Source: JBEIFW01 sp046081125 (GTDB lineage: Bacteria > Actinomycetota > Acidimicrobiia > Acidimicrobiales > Ilumatobacteraceae). From it: a stretch of DNA of 64,000 nucleotides. How positions within the stretch are numbered: the first letter of the stretch is position 1; the number at the start of each line of letters is the position of its first letter. Shown here in pieces: positions 27,574 to 36,993 of the stretch. The stretch covers positions 1 to 64,000 of the forward strand of contig JBJTVH010000097.1 of assembly GCA_046081125.1 (NCBI GenBank), given 5' to 3'. The position numbers and the translations under genes are program-made. The notes beneath the pieces were generated by a model, which saw nothing but the letters and a program-made list of their open reading frames with translations, had not been told where the DNA came from and made no database searches.

Positions 27574-29543
27574 CGCTCGTGGTGTTCGCCCCCGCCGGGG
27601 CGCGCGTCGAGGTCCCGGAAGGCACGACGGTCCTTGCGGCGGCCCGGCGCGCCGGGGTCGATCTCGACTCGGTGTGTGGCGGACGAGGGGTGTGTGGGCG
27701 CTGCCAGGTGATCCCGACCGCCGGCGCGGTCGGGCCGTGGTCGGCCACGGAGGCCGCCTACGTCGCTCGGCGGGGTCCGCTCGCGTCCGGCCGCCGGTTG
27801 GGGTGCTCGGTCGCGGTCGAGGCCGACGTGACGATCGACGTGCCCCTCGACTCGCAGGTCCACCGACCGGTGGTGCGCAAGGACCTCGCAGCCGCTGCGC
27901 TGCTCGCGGATCTGCGGATCGACCCGACCGTGCACCTGGCCTACCTCGAGATCGCCATCGACGATGGCGCCGCGGTCGACACCGTGGTGCGGGACGCGCT
28001 CGCCGACCGTCATCCTCACCTCGGTCCCACCCCGCTCGCCGTGCTGCAGGCGCTCCCGGCGGCGGTGGCCACCGGGGCGTTCACCGTGGCCGTCCGCACC
28101 GACGGCGTCCGGCCGCCCCACCTCGCCGGGGTGTGGCCGGGGTTCCAGGATCGGACCTTGGGTATCGCCGTCGATGTCGGCTCGACCACGGTGGCGGGTC
28201 ATCTGTGCGATCTCGGGACCGGCGCGGTCCTCGCATCGGCCGGGCGCATGAACCCCCAGATCCGGTTCGGGGAGGACCTGATGAGCCGGGTCGCCTACGC
28301 CATGCAGCACGGTGCCGCCGAGCTGACGGCGGCGATCCGCCGCGCGCTCGGCGAGCTGGCTGGCGAGTTGCTGTCGAGCGTCGACGCGCGTGCCGACGAG
28401 GTGCTCGAGGTGGTCGTGGTCGGCAACCCGGTGATGCACCACCTGCTGCTCGGGCTCGACCCGACCCCGCTCGGCGTGGCGCCGTTCACCCCGGCGGTCA
28501 CCGATCCCGTGCGCGTGCCCGCCACCTCGCTCGACCTGGGGCTCGGTTGGGCCGAGGTGGAGACCGGGCCCTTGCTCGCCGGCCACGTGGGCGCGGACAC
28601 CGCCGCCGCGGTCCTCGCCGAGGGTCCTCACCGGGCCGCCGGCACTCGGGTGCTCGTCGACGTCGGCACGAATGCCGAGATCGTCGTCGGCGACCGCCAC
28701 GGGCTGTGGGCGGCGTCGAGCCCGACCGGCCCGGCGTTCGAAGGGGCGCAGCTGTCGTGCGGGCAGCGGGCCACCGTGGGGGCGATCGAGCGGGTGCGGA
28801 TCGACCCCGCAACGCTCGAGCCGCGCGTCAAGGTGATCGGGTGCGAACCCTGGTCCGACGAGCCGGGGTTCGCCGAGGCGTCGACCGGGTTGCCGATCGC
28901 GGGGGTGTGCGGATCGGGTGTTGTCGACGCGATCGCCGAACTGTTCCTCGCCGGGGTGATCGACACCGACGGCACGATCGACGGTGCCGCGCCGACCCGC
29001 CGGGTGGTGCCCGACGGGCGCACCTTCTCCTACGTGTTGTTCGAGCGCGGTGACACCCGGCTGTGCGTGACGCAGCACGACGTACGGGCGATCCAACTCG
29101 CGAAAGCGGCGCTGCGCGCGGGCATCGAACTGCTCCTCGACGAGGCCGGACGGCCCGAGGTGCACGAGGTGCTGCTGGCCGGGGCGTTCGGCGCCCACCT
29201 CGACCCGTTGCGCACCTTGGTGCTGGGCTTGGTCCCCGACGTTCCCGTCGACCGGGTGCGCGCCGTGGGCAACTCGGCCGGGGTCGGTGCGCTGCGGGCG
29301 TTGTTGTCGCGAGCTGAGCGGGCCGAGATGACGGCGACCGCGCGCCAGATCAGCAAGGTGGAGACGGCCCTCGAGCCCCGCTTCCAGGAGCACTTCGTGG
29401 CCGCCATGGCGCTTCCGCACGCGTCGGCCCCGACCCCACACCTCGATGCTGTGGTGTCCGTCCCCGAGCGTCGATCGGTCAGGCGTCCCGGCGGCGCCGG
29501 CGCTCGCGCCCGGCGGCGGGGTTCGCCTCGGGCGGCTGATTGA
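27570..29543 (+). CDS. RACE-type corrinoid reactivase (2Fe-2S ferredoxin plus ASKHA domains)
   Basis: A 657-aa protein that re-reduces inactive Co(II) corrinoid with ATP. The N-terminal 2Fe-2S domain carries CGGRGVCGRC and a fourth Cys in RLGCSV. After a linker region comes the ASKHA-fold part (DUF4445): GIAVDVGSTTVAGHL and VLVDVGTNAEIVV are the nucleotide-binding motifs, and VVGNPVMHHLLLG is a family hallmark. It ends the corrinoid operon. Its last 65 bp overlap the 3' end of the convergent homocysteine methyltransferase gene, and the last 30 residues are Arg/Gly-rich. Confidence 0.92.
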   Translation: MTLVVFAPAGARVEVPEGTTVLAAARRAGVDLDSVCGGRGVCGRCQVIPTAGAVGPWSATEAAYVARRGPLASGRRLGCSVAVEADVTIDVPLDSQVHRPVVRKDLAAAALLADLRIDPTVHLAYLEIAIDDGAAVDTVVRDALADRHPHLGPTPLAVLQALPAAVATGAFTVAVRTDGVRPPHLAGVWPGFQDRTLGIAVDVGSTTVAGHLCDLGTGAVLASAGRMNPQIRFGEDLMSRVAYAMQHGAAELTAAIRRALGELAGELLSSVDARADEVLEVVVVGNPVMHHLLLGLDPTPLGVAPFTPAVTDPVRVPATSLDLGLGWAEVETGPLLAGHVGADTAAAVLAEGPHRAAGTRVLVDVGTNAEIVVGDRHGLWAASSPTGPAFEGAQLSCGQRATVGAIERVRIDPATLEPRVKVIGCEPWSDEPGFAEASTGLPIAGVCGSGVVDAIAELFLAGVIDTDGTIDGAAPTRRVVPDGRTFSYVLFERGDTRLCVTQHDVRAIQLAKAALRAGIELLLDEAGRPEVHEVLLAGAFGAHLDPLRTLVLGLVPDVPVDRVRAVGNSAGVGALRALLSRAERAEMTATARQISKVETALEPRFQEHFVAAMALPHASAPTPHLDAVVSVPERRSVRRPGGAGARARRRGSPRAAD

Positions 29544-30483
29544 CGAGCGGGCCGATGCGGGCGACGACCTCGTCGAGGGACGGCGCCGGGCCCGCCTGGT
29601 GGGCGTCGAGTGCGGCGCGCATGGCCGCGAGATGTTCCGGTGAGGTGCCGCAGCAACCGCCGACGATGCGCACCCCTGCGTCGACGGCGAGGCGCACGTA
29701 GCCGGCCATCAGCTCCGGGGTGCCGGAGTAGACGGCCTCGGTGCCCTCGAACCGTGGGATGCCGCAGTTCCCCTTGCAGATCACTGGGTACGGCGAGGCC
29801 GGCACCAGGTGGAGCATGGTGACGAGGATGTCGCTCGCACCGACCCCGCAGTTGGCCCCGATGGCGAGCGGTGCGGCCGGCAGGCCGTCGAACACCCCGG
29901 GGAACTCCGAGGGGAGCAGTCCCATCATCGTGCGGCCCGCCGTGTCGAACGAGCACGTGGCGATGGCCGGCAAGCCGGCGAGGTGCGCGCCGCGCACCGC
30001 GGCGCGCACCTCCTCGGCGGCCGACATGGTCTCGATCCAAGCCACGTCGGCGCCCCCGTCGCGCAAGGCCGCAGCCTGCTCGGCGAACGCGTCGACGGCC
30101 TCGTCGTCGTGCAGTGCGCCGAGCGGCACGAACAGCTCACCGGTCGGGCCGATCGAGCCGCCGACGACGACCGGCCGGTCGGCGGCGTCGGCCACCTCCC
30201 TGGCGATCGACGCCGCCCGGGCGCACAGGTCGTGGACGCGGTGCTCGTCGCCGTGGAGCTTGAGCCGGTGCCGGTTGCCGCCGAAGGTGTTCGTGAGGAA
30301 GATGTCGGCGCCGGCGTCGACGAAGGCCTGGTGCAGCGACCGGACGCGGTCGGGATGCTCGACGTTCCATCGCTCGGGGGCCTCGCCGGAGGTGAGCCCC
30401 ATACGGAAGTAATTGGTGCCGGTGGCGCCGTCGGCGAGCAGCACCCGGCCGGAGGCGAGCAAATCGGCGAGGGTGGCGCGCAT
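29479..30483 (-). CDS. Homocysteine S-methyltransferase family protein
   Basis: A 334-aa zinc-dependent methyltransferase. Zinc/thiol ligands are C212 in GANCGVG and C277-C278 in GGCCGT, as in BHMT and the N-terminal module of MetH. It could transfer methyl from betaine or from the methylated corrinoid protein to homocysteine, forming methionine. The start ATG 30483 shares one base with the soxD stop (TGATG). It closes a seven-gene operon that starts with the MttB-like gene. Which methyl donor it uses cannot be read from sequence. Confidence 0.87.
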   Translation of the reverse strand: MRATLADLLASGRVLLADGATGTNYFRMGLTSGEAPERWNVEHPDRVRSLHQAFVDAGADIFLTNTFGGNRHRLKLHGDEHRVHDLCARAASIAREVADAADRPVVVGGSIGPTGELFVPLGALHDDEAVDAFAEQAAALRDGGADVAWIETMSAAEEVRAAVRGAHLAGLPAIATCSFDTAGRTMMGLLPSEFPGVFDGLPAAPLAIGANCGVGASDILVTMLHLVPASPYPVICKGNCGIPRFEGTEAVYSGTPELMAGYVRLAVDAGVRIVGGCCGTSPEHLAAMRAALDAHQAGPAPSLDEVVARIGPLVNQPPEANPAAGRERRRRRDA

Positions 30484-30764
30484 CAATGGCCTCCGTCGTC
30501 GTGACGGGCGCCGGGCGCCCGATCGTCGGGCGCGAGCACGGTGTCGGTGGAGGTGTCGCGCCGCAGCGTGAGCCAGCGGCGGCAGCCGGCGAGGTGGTAC
30601 CAGCGTTCGGTCACCGGTCCGTCGACGTTGTCGAGGAACCAGACGTGGTCGATGTTGCGGGCCTCGGGGTCGGTGATCCGCTCGGGAACCGAGGGCGGCT
30701 CGCCGCCGTAGCGGAACTCCTCGACGGGGCGGGCGCCGCAGTTGGGGCAGTCGATCCGGATCAT
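30483..30764 (-). CDS. soxD: Sarcosine oxidase delta subunit
   Basis: A 93-aa zinc-binding subunit of heterotetrameric sarcosine oxidase. It opens with IDCPNCGARPVEEFRYGGE, where the CPNC pair begins the zinc site, and ends with RWYHLAGCRRWLTLRRDT, a strongly conserved segment. Its start overlaps the soxB stop by one base (TGATG), and the next gene starts the same way. It is expected in a cytoplasmic A-B-G-D complex. Confidence 0.92.
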   Translation of the reverse strand: MIRIDCPNCGARPVEEFRYGGEPPSVPERITDPEARNIDHVWFLDNVDGPVTERWYHLAGCRRWLTLRRDTSTDTVLAPDDRAPGARHDDGGH

Positions 30765-31972
30765 CAGCGCGTCCCCGTCGAGCCCTGGTCGGCCATCGTG
30801 TGGCCCTCGGCGAAGCGGGACAGGGCGAACGGGGCGATGAGCGCCGGCGTCCTCCCCGTGGCGATCAGCTCGGCGAGTTGTTCGCCGCCGGCCGGGATGG
30901 CCTTGAAGCCCCACGTGCCCCATCCCGTCGAGATGAGGAACCCGTCGACGCCCGTCTCGCCCATGATCGGGGAGAAGTCGGCCGACACGTCGCAGCGGCC
31001 GGTCCATTGCCGCAGGATCCGCAGGTTCTCGGTGAACGGCAGCAGCATCGCCATCTTGCGGGCGACCGACTGGCAGGTGTCGAACGAGGTGTTGCGGGCG
31101 TAGGTCGGCTGGGCATCGAACTCGGCGCCGTAGAGCAACTGGCCCCGCGCGGTCTGCGACACGTAGACGAGCAGCTCGGTCGAGCTGACGATCGGCCCGA
31201 GGCCCGGCGCAAACCCGTTGGTGACGAAGGCCTGCAACGGATGGGTGCGGATCGGCAGGCGAACCCCGGCCCAGTCGGCCACGGTGGTCGCATGGCCGCC
31301 GACGGCCGACAGCACCACGCCGGCCGAGATCGGACCGTTCGGGGTGTGCACGCCGGTGACGCGGTCACCGTCGGTCACGAGCCCGGTCACCGGCGTGCCC
31401 TGCAACACGTGCACGCCGGCCCGCATGGCGCCCTGGGCGAAGGCCCACACGACCCGGTCGTGGCGGGCGGTCGCCCCCGAGTGGTGGTACGAGCCGCCGA
31501 GCACCGGGTAGCGGCCACCCCCGCTGAGATCGAGCTGCGGGCACAACGCCTTCGCGTCCTCGGGGCCGATGTAGGTCGTCGCAGCGCCGCACTCGGTGTT
31601 GAGCATCGCCCGGGCCCGCTCGGCCCGCACCCCGGTCACCGTGTGGGCCAGCCACAGGATCCCCTTGGTGGCGTGCATGATCCAGCAGCCCGTCTCCTCC
31701 TCGAGCGAGGCGTAGAGGTCGACCGAGCGCTGGTAGAACCGGATCGACTCGGGGATGCCGTAGTTCGCCCGGATGATCGTGGTGTTGCGGCCCGAGTTGC
31801 CCGAGCCGAGGTAGTCCGCCTCGAGCACCGCGACGTTGGTGATGCCGTGCCGGGTGGCCAGGTAGTACGCCGTGGCGAGACCGTGCCCCCCGCCGCCGAT
31901 GATCACCACGTCGTAGGCGCGGCGCGGCTCGTGCCAGGTGAGGTCGAGCAGGGTCTCCACGAACTCGTTCAT
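30764..31972 (-). CDS. soxB: Sarcosine oxidase beta subunit
   Basis: A 402-aa flavoprotein. DVVIIGGGGHGLATAYYLA near residue 21 binds FAD. H171 in GATARHD matches the histidine that carries covalent FMN in heterotetrameric sarcosine oxidases. It oxidises sarcosine to glycine, passing electrons to oxygen and the formaldehyde unit to tetrahydrofolate on the alpha subunit. The ATG overlaps soxG as ATGA. Length agrees with the family. Confidence 0.94.
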   Translation of the reverse strand: MNEFVETLLDLTWHEPRRAYDVVIIGGGGHGLATAYYLATRHGITNVAVLEADYLGSGNSGRNTTIIRANYGIPESIRFYQRSVDLYASLEEETGCWIMHATKGILWLAHTVTGVRAERARAMLNTECGAATTYIGPEDAKALCPQLDLSGGGRYPVLGGSYHHSGATARHDRVVWAFAQGAMRAGVHVLQGTPVTGLVTDGDRVTGVHTPNGPISAGVVLSAVGGHATTVADWAGVRLPIRTHPLQAFVTNGFAPGLGPIVSSTELLVYVSQTARGQLLYGAEFDAQPTYARNTSFDTCQSVARKMAMLLPFTENLRILRQWTGRCDVSADFSPIMGETGVDGFLISTGWGTWGFKAIPAGGEQLAELIATGRTPALIAPFALSRFAEGHTMADQGSTGTR

Positions 31973-32349
31973 CGCAACCGCTCCGCCAGCTCGTGGGCGA
32001 ACACCGCGCTGCACAGCAGCCAGGACCACTCGTGGTGCAACCGCAGCACGGCCGGCACCCCGGCCACCAGCCCCGGCGCCACGGCGGGCCGCCCGGCAGG
32101 CAGGGGCCAGTGCACGCGTGGGGCGATCACCGTTGCGAGGTCGTGCTCGGTGAGCGACCACACGACCCAGCCGTCGTCGCGCTCGACGATGGCGTCGGGA
32201 TCGGCGACGGTGACATCGGGTGCCCCGACGACGAGGGCATCGTCGGGTGCGAGCCGCACGACGTGCGCGCCGACCGGCACGCCGATGGCATCGAGGGCGG
32301 GGGGCGTGGCGACGACCCGCAGCGCCCGGATCGGTTCAGGCCCGCGCAC
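31969..32349 (-). CDS. soxG: Sarcosine oxidase gamma subunit, short form
   Basis: A 126-aa protein located exactly where soxG sits. It has the weakly conserved gamma pattern with DGWVVWSL in the middle and HHEWSWLLCSAVFAHELAERL at the end. Typical SoxG is closer to 200 aa, so this is a reduced version. GTG 32349 lies 14 bp inside the soxA end and the stop overlaps soxB. Assignment rests on context more than on similarity. Confidence 0.7.
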   Translation of the reverse strand: MRGPEPIRALRVVATPPALDAIGVPVGAHVVRLAPDDALVVGAPDVTVADPDAIVERDDGWVVWSLTEHDLATVIAPRVHWPLPAGRPAVAPGLVAGVPAVLRLHHEWSWLLCSAVFAHELAERLR

Positions 32350-34528
32350 GGCGTCCCTCCGGGTCGTAGAAGGGCACAGGTCGCACCGTGGCCGGCCGCC
32401 CGTCGATCGTCACCTCGGTGACCTCGGCCCAGCCGTACTTCAACCAGCCCAACAGCACGGCCGTCCCCAGCAGTGGCGAGGTGAACGACGACGTCACGTG
32501 CCCCTGTACGGCGCCGCCGAGCAGGATCGGCGTGCCCTCGAGGGGAGCCGGTCCGTCCATGGTGAACCCGACGAGGCGCCGCCGGTCGGGCCCGCGGGCC
32601 AAGCGCATCAGCGCGTCCCGGCCGAGGAAGTCGCCCTTGTCGAGCTTGACGGCCCAGTCCATCCCGATGCGGGCCGGGGTCGTGTCGAGTTCGGTGTCCT
32701 GGCCGACGATCACGTGGCCCTTCTCGAGCCGGAGCCCGAACAGCGCCTGCAGCCCGTGAGGCTTCACGCCCAGCGCCCGGCCCTCGGCGAGCAAGGTCCG
32801 CCACAGCTCGGGGGCGTCGGGTGCCGCGTGGTGGAGCTCGAAGCTCGCCTCACCGGTGAACGACAGGCGCATCACGTGGCAATCCACGCCGGCGACGCTG
32901 GCCCGCCGATGCTGCAGGAACCGCGGTGGGTCGTCCAGACCGCAGCGCCGCAACAGCTCCGTGGCGAGCGGACCGGTGACGTTGATGGCGGCGAGCGACG
33001 TCGTGCGATCGAGCACGTGCACCCGCAGCCCCCACGACTCGAACCAGTCGCGCAGCCACGCCTCGGCGTTGGCGGCGCCGGAGGAGGTGAACGTGAGCAC
33101 GAAGCGGGTGTCGCTGTCGCGGCACACCATCCCGTCGTCGATGACGTGGCCGCGCTCGTCGAGCAGCAGCACGTAGCGCGAGCGTCCGGGCCGAAGGTCG
33201 CCGACGGTGGTGGGGTAGATCCGTTCGAGGGCTTCGACGACGTCGGGGCCGGACACGACGAGCTTGCCCAGCGTCGAGACGTCGCCGAGCGACACCGCCT
33301 CGCGCACGGCCCAGTACTCGGCGACCGGGTCGCCGTAGTGCCACGGTCGCCACCAGCCGCCGAAGCGGTCCATGGTGGCGCCGAGGCGAAGGTGTTCATC
33401 GTGGAGGGCCGTGCGGCGGAACGGATCGGGGAACGTCCCGGCGGCGGCTTCGCCGACGGTGAGCTGGCGCACCGCCGGCCGGGCCGTGAACGGCGCCGGG
33501 ACCTCACCGGCCCGGGCAGCCACGAACGACCGGAGGTGGGGTTGGCACACCGCGCCCTGGCAGGTGCCCGTCCCGCACAGCGTCGCCCGCTTCAGCAACT
33601 CCAGATGGTGGAACCCGCGCGCCCAGGCACCGTCGAGATCGGCGACCTCGACCCGTGAGCACGGGCAGATCACCCCGTCGGCCGGTGGCGGGGGCAGCTC
33701 GAAGCGCGAGGCGGCTGCGCCGGCAGCCCGCACCGCAGCGGTCGGCGCCATTCGGGCGAGGGTGTCGCGAGGGGCTCGGCCGAGACCGAGGACCACGGTG
33801 GCGGCCCGATGGGTCGACTCCGTACCGTCGGGTTCCCGCACGACGACGGCGTGCACCCGCTCGTCGCCCTCGAAGCGCGCCGGCCAGCCGGCGACGACCA
33901 CGTCGACGAGGTCGGCCGGGACCGTGCCGACCCCGACGATCGGCCCGGGCACGGCGATCCCGCTGTCCTGCAACGTCCGAGCGGCACCGACGGTCAACAG
34001 GCCACCGAGGCGGTTGCCCGGGCAGGTGGGGTGCAGTTCGGCCGCACCGGTGGCCACGACGACCTCGTGGGCGTGGATCTGGCGCACGACCGACGGCGTG
34101 CGCACCACGACGAGCGGGCCGTCGAAGACGGCGACGGCTTCCTCGCCGTCGGCTGCTTCGATCATCAGGACCTCGCGACCCTGGGCCCGGGCCTCGCCGG
34201 CCGCCGCACGCCCGTCGGCGCCAGCGCCGCTCACCACGACGTCGGCCTCGACGTGGTCGACGCCGAGCGCCGGGGCGCTCGCGTGCGGACCCCAGGCGGG
34301 CGCTCCCGCCGGAGGTTGGCGCCGGACGACGGCGCCCGGTCGGGCCGGGGTCTGGCAGGTGCGTACCCAGGCAACTCCGTCCACCTCGGCCACGCAGTTC
34401 GGGCAGTCACCGGCGAGGCACAGCGTGCCGCCATGGGCCGGCTCGGACCCGGCGCGCAGCACCGCCGAGGCGATCGAGTCGCCGGCGAGGGCCTCGACCG
34501 GCCGACCGTCGAGCACGAACCGGGGCAC
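32336..34528 (-). CDS. soxA: Sarcosine oxidase alpha subunit, compact form
   Basis: A 730-aa protein; classical SoxA is about 950-1000 aa. The N-terminus is a 2Fe-2S-like domain (CLAGDCPNCVAEVDG). A shortened NAD/FAD-binding region follows, in which the first dinucleotide loop reads GAGADG instead of GAGPAG and the usual acidic GG segment is missing. CPCSRVEVADLDG and GTCQGAVCQP form the cysteine cluster. The C-terminal about 370 residues are the GcvT-like folate domain, starting DRFGGWW. The start is one base after the stop of the upstream dehydrogenase. Confidence 0.88.
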   Translation of the reverse strand: MPRFVLDGRPVEALAGDSIASAVLRAGSEPAHGGTLCLAGDCPNCVAEVDGVAWVRTCQTPARPGAVVRRQPPAGAPAWGPHASAPALGVDHVEADVVVSGAGADGRAAAGEARAQGREVLMIEAADGEEAVAVFDGPLVVVRTPSVVRQIHAHEVVVATGAAELHPTCPGNRLGGLLTVGAARTLQDSGIAVPGPIVGVGTVPADLVDVVVAGWPARFEGDERVHAVVVREPDGTESTHRAATVVLGLGRAPRDTLARMAPTAAVRAAGAAASRFELPPPPADGVICPCSRVEVADLDGAWARGFHHLELLKRATLCGTGTCQGAVCQPHLRSFVAARAGEVPAPFTARPAVRQLTVGEAAAGTFPDPFRRTALHDEHLRLGATMDRFGGWWRPWHYGDPVAEYWAVREAVSLGDVSTLGKLVVSGPDVVEALERIYPTTVGDLRPGRSRYVLLLDERGHVIDDGMVCRDSDTRFVLTFTSSGAANAEAWLRDWFESWGLRVHVLDRTTSLAAINVTGPLATELLRRCGLDDPPRFLQHRRASVAGVDCHVMRLSFTGEASFELHHAAPDAPELWRTLLAEGRALGVKPHGLQALFGLRLEKGHVIVGQDTELDTTPARIGMDWAVKLDKGDFLGRDALMRLARGPDRRRLVGFTMDGPAPLEGTPILLGGAVQGHVTSSFTSPLLGTAVLLGWLKYGWAEVTEVTIDGRPATVRPVPFYDPEGRRARA

Positions 34529-34529
34529 G

Positions 34530-36971
34530 TCAGTCCCGCATCCGGCGACCGGCCGGGTCGAACAGCGGCTCGGGCTGGAGCCGAGCGGGTCGCCGGTGGC
34601 CGATGATCTCGATCTCGAAGCCCGTGGTGCCCGGGGTGGCGAGCGCGGCGGGCACGTAGCCGAGGGCGACCGAGGCCTGGCTGTAGTGCGCAAATGCGCC
34701 CGAGGTGACCCAGCCGACCACCGTGCCGTCGTGCCAGATCGGCTCGTCACCGATGACGTCCGCCGGCTCGTCGGGGTCGGGGTCGACGACCAGGGTGACG
34801 AGCTTGCGCGCCGGGCCCCCACCGTCGCGTTCGGCCTCCAGCGGCGCGCGGCCGATGAAGTCGTGGTCGAACTTCAGGTAGCGGTCGTAGCCCGCTTCCC
34901 ATGCGGTGTAGATCGGCCGGTACTCGCGGAACCAGGTGCCGAAGGACTTCTCGATCCGCAGCGACATGAGCGCCCGGAACCCGAAGGGCCGCATGCCGTA
35001 CGCCTCGCCGGCCTCCGTAAGCACGTCGTACAGGTAGCGCTGGTACTCGGGCGCGCACCACAACTCGTAGCCGAGGTCGCCGGTGTAGGTCATCCGGGCG
35101 CAGCGCACGGGTGCCATGCCGACGTCGATGGTTCGGATCGTCATGAACGGGAACGTCGCGGTCGACAGGTCGGTGTCGGTGACCGACTGCAGCACCGCTC
35201 TCGCGTGCGGCCCGGCGATCGACAACCCGACGAGCGACAGGCCGAGCACCTCGAAGCGCACCGAGCCGTCGGTGGGCAGGTGGGCGAGGAACCAGCGGCT
35301 GTGGTGCACCTCGGCGGCCTGGGATCCGAAGATGTGGAACTCCTCGGGCCCCGTGCGGGCCACGGAGAACTCGCCGACGATCCGCCCGGCGGGGTTGAGC
35401 ATCGGGGTCAGCATGATGCGGCCCAGACGCGGGAGCGTGTTGGTGAACAACCCCTGCAGCCAGTCCGCGGCAGCGGGCCCCGACACCCGGTACTTCGCGA
35501 AGTTGGAGATCTCGGTTATCCCGACGCGTTCGCGCACCGCCCGGCATTCCTCGGCGACGACAGGGAACGCGTTGGAGCGCCGGAAGGTGACCTCCTCGAC
35601 CGGGGCCTTGCCCGGCTCCTGGAACCACAGGGCGTGCTCGAGACCGAACCCGGCGCCCCACACCGCATTCGCTGCGTCGAAGCGGTCGTGGACCGGGGTG
35701 GTCTGCAGCGGCCGGGCCGCGGGGAGTTCCTCGTTGGGGAACGTGATGCGGAACCGGCGGCTGTAGTTCTCCCGCACCTTGGCGTTGGTGTAGGCGAGCG
35801 TGGCGTAGTCGCCGTAGCGGGCGACGTCCATGCCCCAGATGTCCATGCCGGGGTCGCCCTCGGTCATCCAGGTCGCGAGCGCGAGTCCAACCCCACCGCC
35901 CTGGCTGAGCCCGGCCATGACGGCGCACGCCACCCAGCAGTTCCGGATCCCCCGGATCGGGCCGACCAGCGGGTTGCCGTCGGGCGAGAACGTGAACGGT
36001 CCGTTCACCACCGAGCGGATGCCGGCGGTGGCCATCGCCGGATAGTGGCGGAAGCCGATCTCGAGCGACGGCGAGATCCGGTCGAGATCGGGGGTGAGCA
36101 ACTGGGCGCCGAAGTCCCACGGGGTCCGCTTGGGCGACCACGGCACGCAGGCCTGCTCGTAGGTGCCCATCAGCATCCCGCCCTGCTCCTGGCGGATGTA
36201 GATCTCGCCGGCGAAGTCGAGCGCCATGGGCATCTCCCGGCCGGTGGCAGCCATGTTGTCGGCGACCTCCTGCATGGGCTCGGTGACCAGGTACATGTGC
36301 TCCATGGCCAGCACCGGCAGTTCGACGCCGATCATCCGGCCGACCTCGCGGGCCCACAGGCCACCGGCGTTGACGATGTGCTCGGCGTGGATCTCGCCCT
36401 GCTCGCAGATCACGTCCCACGTGCCGTCGGGACGCTGGCGCAGGTCGGTCACGGCGTTGTTGCGGTAGATCTCCGCGCCGGCCTGGCGGGCGCAGATCGC
36501 ATACGCGTTCGTGACCCCGGTCGGGTCGACGTGGCCCTCGACGGGGTCGTACAGCGCCCCGACGAAGTACCTGTCCTCCATGAGGGGGAACACCGCCTTG
36601 GCCTCCGACGGCGTGATCATCTGGAGGTCCATGCCGAGGTAGCGGCCGCGGGCGACGGCCATCTTCAGCCAGTCGAGACGCTCGCGGGTGTCGGCGAGCA
36701 TCAGGCCGCCGGGAAGGTGGATCGAGCAGTTCTGACCCGACTGGGCCTCGATGTCCTTGTAGAGCTCGATCGTGTACTGCTGCAGCTTCGACACGTTCGG
36801 GTCGCCGTTGAGCGTGTGCATCCCGCCGGCGGCGTGCCAGGTGGAGCCGTGGGTTAGCTCCCGGCGCTCGATCAGCACGACGTCGGTCCAGCCCGCCTTC
36901 GTGAGGTGGTAGAGCACGCTGCACCCGACGACGCCGCCGCCGATCACCGCGACCCTGGTCTGCGCTTTCAC
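34530..36971 (-). CDS. Dimethylglycine/sarcosine dehydrogenase-like flavoprotein with GcvT domain
   Basis: An 813-aa two-module enzyme. Residues 6-370 form a DAO-type FAD domain with VAVIGGGVVGCSVLYHL and the STWHAAG motif; H46 is the residue that binds FAD covalently in dimethylglycine dehydrogenase. Residues of about 430-813 form a GcvT folate-binding domain that captures the methyl-derived formaldehyde. GTG 36971 is preceded by AGAGGA. It sits 22 bp after the MttB-like gene and directly before soxA, so dimethylglycine to sarcosine is the natural reading. Confidence 0.9.
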   Translation of the reverse strand: MKAQTRVAVIGGGVVGCSVLYHLTKAGWTDVVLIERRELTHGSTWHAAGGMHTLNGDPNVSKLQQYTIELYKDIEAQSGQNCSIHLPGGLMLADTRERLDWLKMAVARGRYLGMDLQMITPSEAKAVFPLMEDRYFVGALYDPVEGHVDPTGVTNAYAICARQAGAEIYRNNAVTDLRQRPDGTWDVICEQGEIHAEHIVNAGGLWAREVGRMIGVELPVLAMEHMYLVTEPMQEVADNMAATGREMPMALDFAGEIYIRQEQGGMLMGTYEQACVPWSPKRTPWDFGAQLLTPDLDRISPSLEIGFRHYPAMATAGIRSVVNGPFTFSPDGNPLVGPIRGIRNCWVACAVMAGLSQGGGVGLALATWMTEGDPGMDIWGMDVARYGDYATLAYTNAKVRENYSRRFRITFPNEELPAARPLQTTPVHDRFDAANAVWGAGFGLEHALWFQEPGKAPVEEVTFRRSNAFPVVAEECRAVRERVGITEISNFAKYRVSGPAAADWLQGLFTNTLPRLGRIMLTPMLNPAGRIVGEFSVARTGPEEFHIFGSQAAEVHHSRWFLAHLPTDGSVRFEVLGLSLVGLSIAGPHARAVLQSVTDTDLSTATFPFMTIRTIDVGMAPVRCARMTYTGDLGYELWCAPEYQRYLYDVLTEAGEAYGMRPFGFRALMSLRIEKSFGTWFREYRPIYTAWEAGYDRYLKFDHDFIGRAPLEAERDGGGPARKLVTLVVDPDPDEPADVIGDEPIWHDGTVVGWVTSGAFAHYSQASVALGYVPAALATPGTTGFEIEIIGHRRPARLQPEPLFDPAGRRMRD

Positions 36972-36993
36972 CGTCTGGTCCTCTTTCGCTGCG

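Noticed and set aside
30800..33658. 952-codon open frame on the plus strand
   Set aside because: Antisense to soxB, soxG and soxA, which have clear motifs and overlapping starts. No recognisable protein features.
33372..36857. Very long open frame (1161 codons) on the plus strand
   Set aside because: It lies opposite soxA and the dimethylglycine dehydrogenase gene. Its translation is Arg/Pro/Ser-rich with no domain, the normal antisense shadow of high-GC genes.
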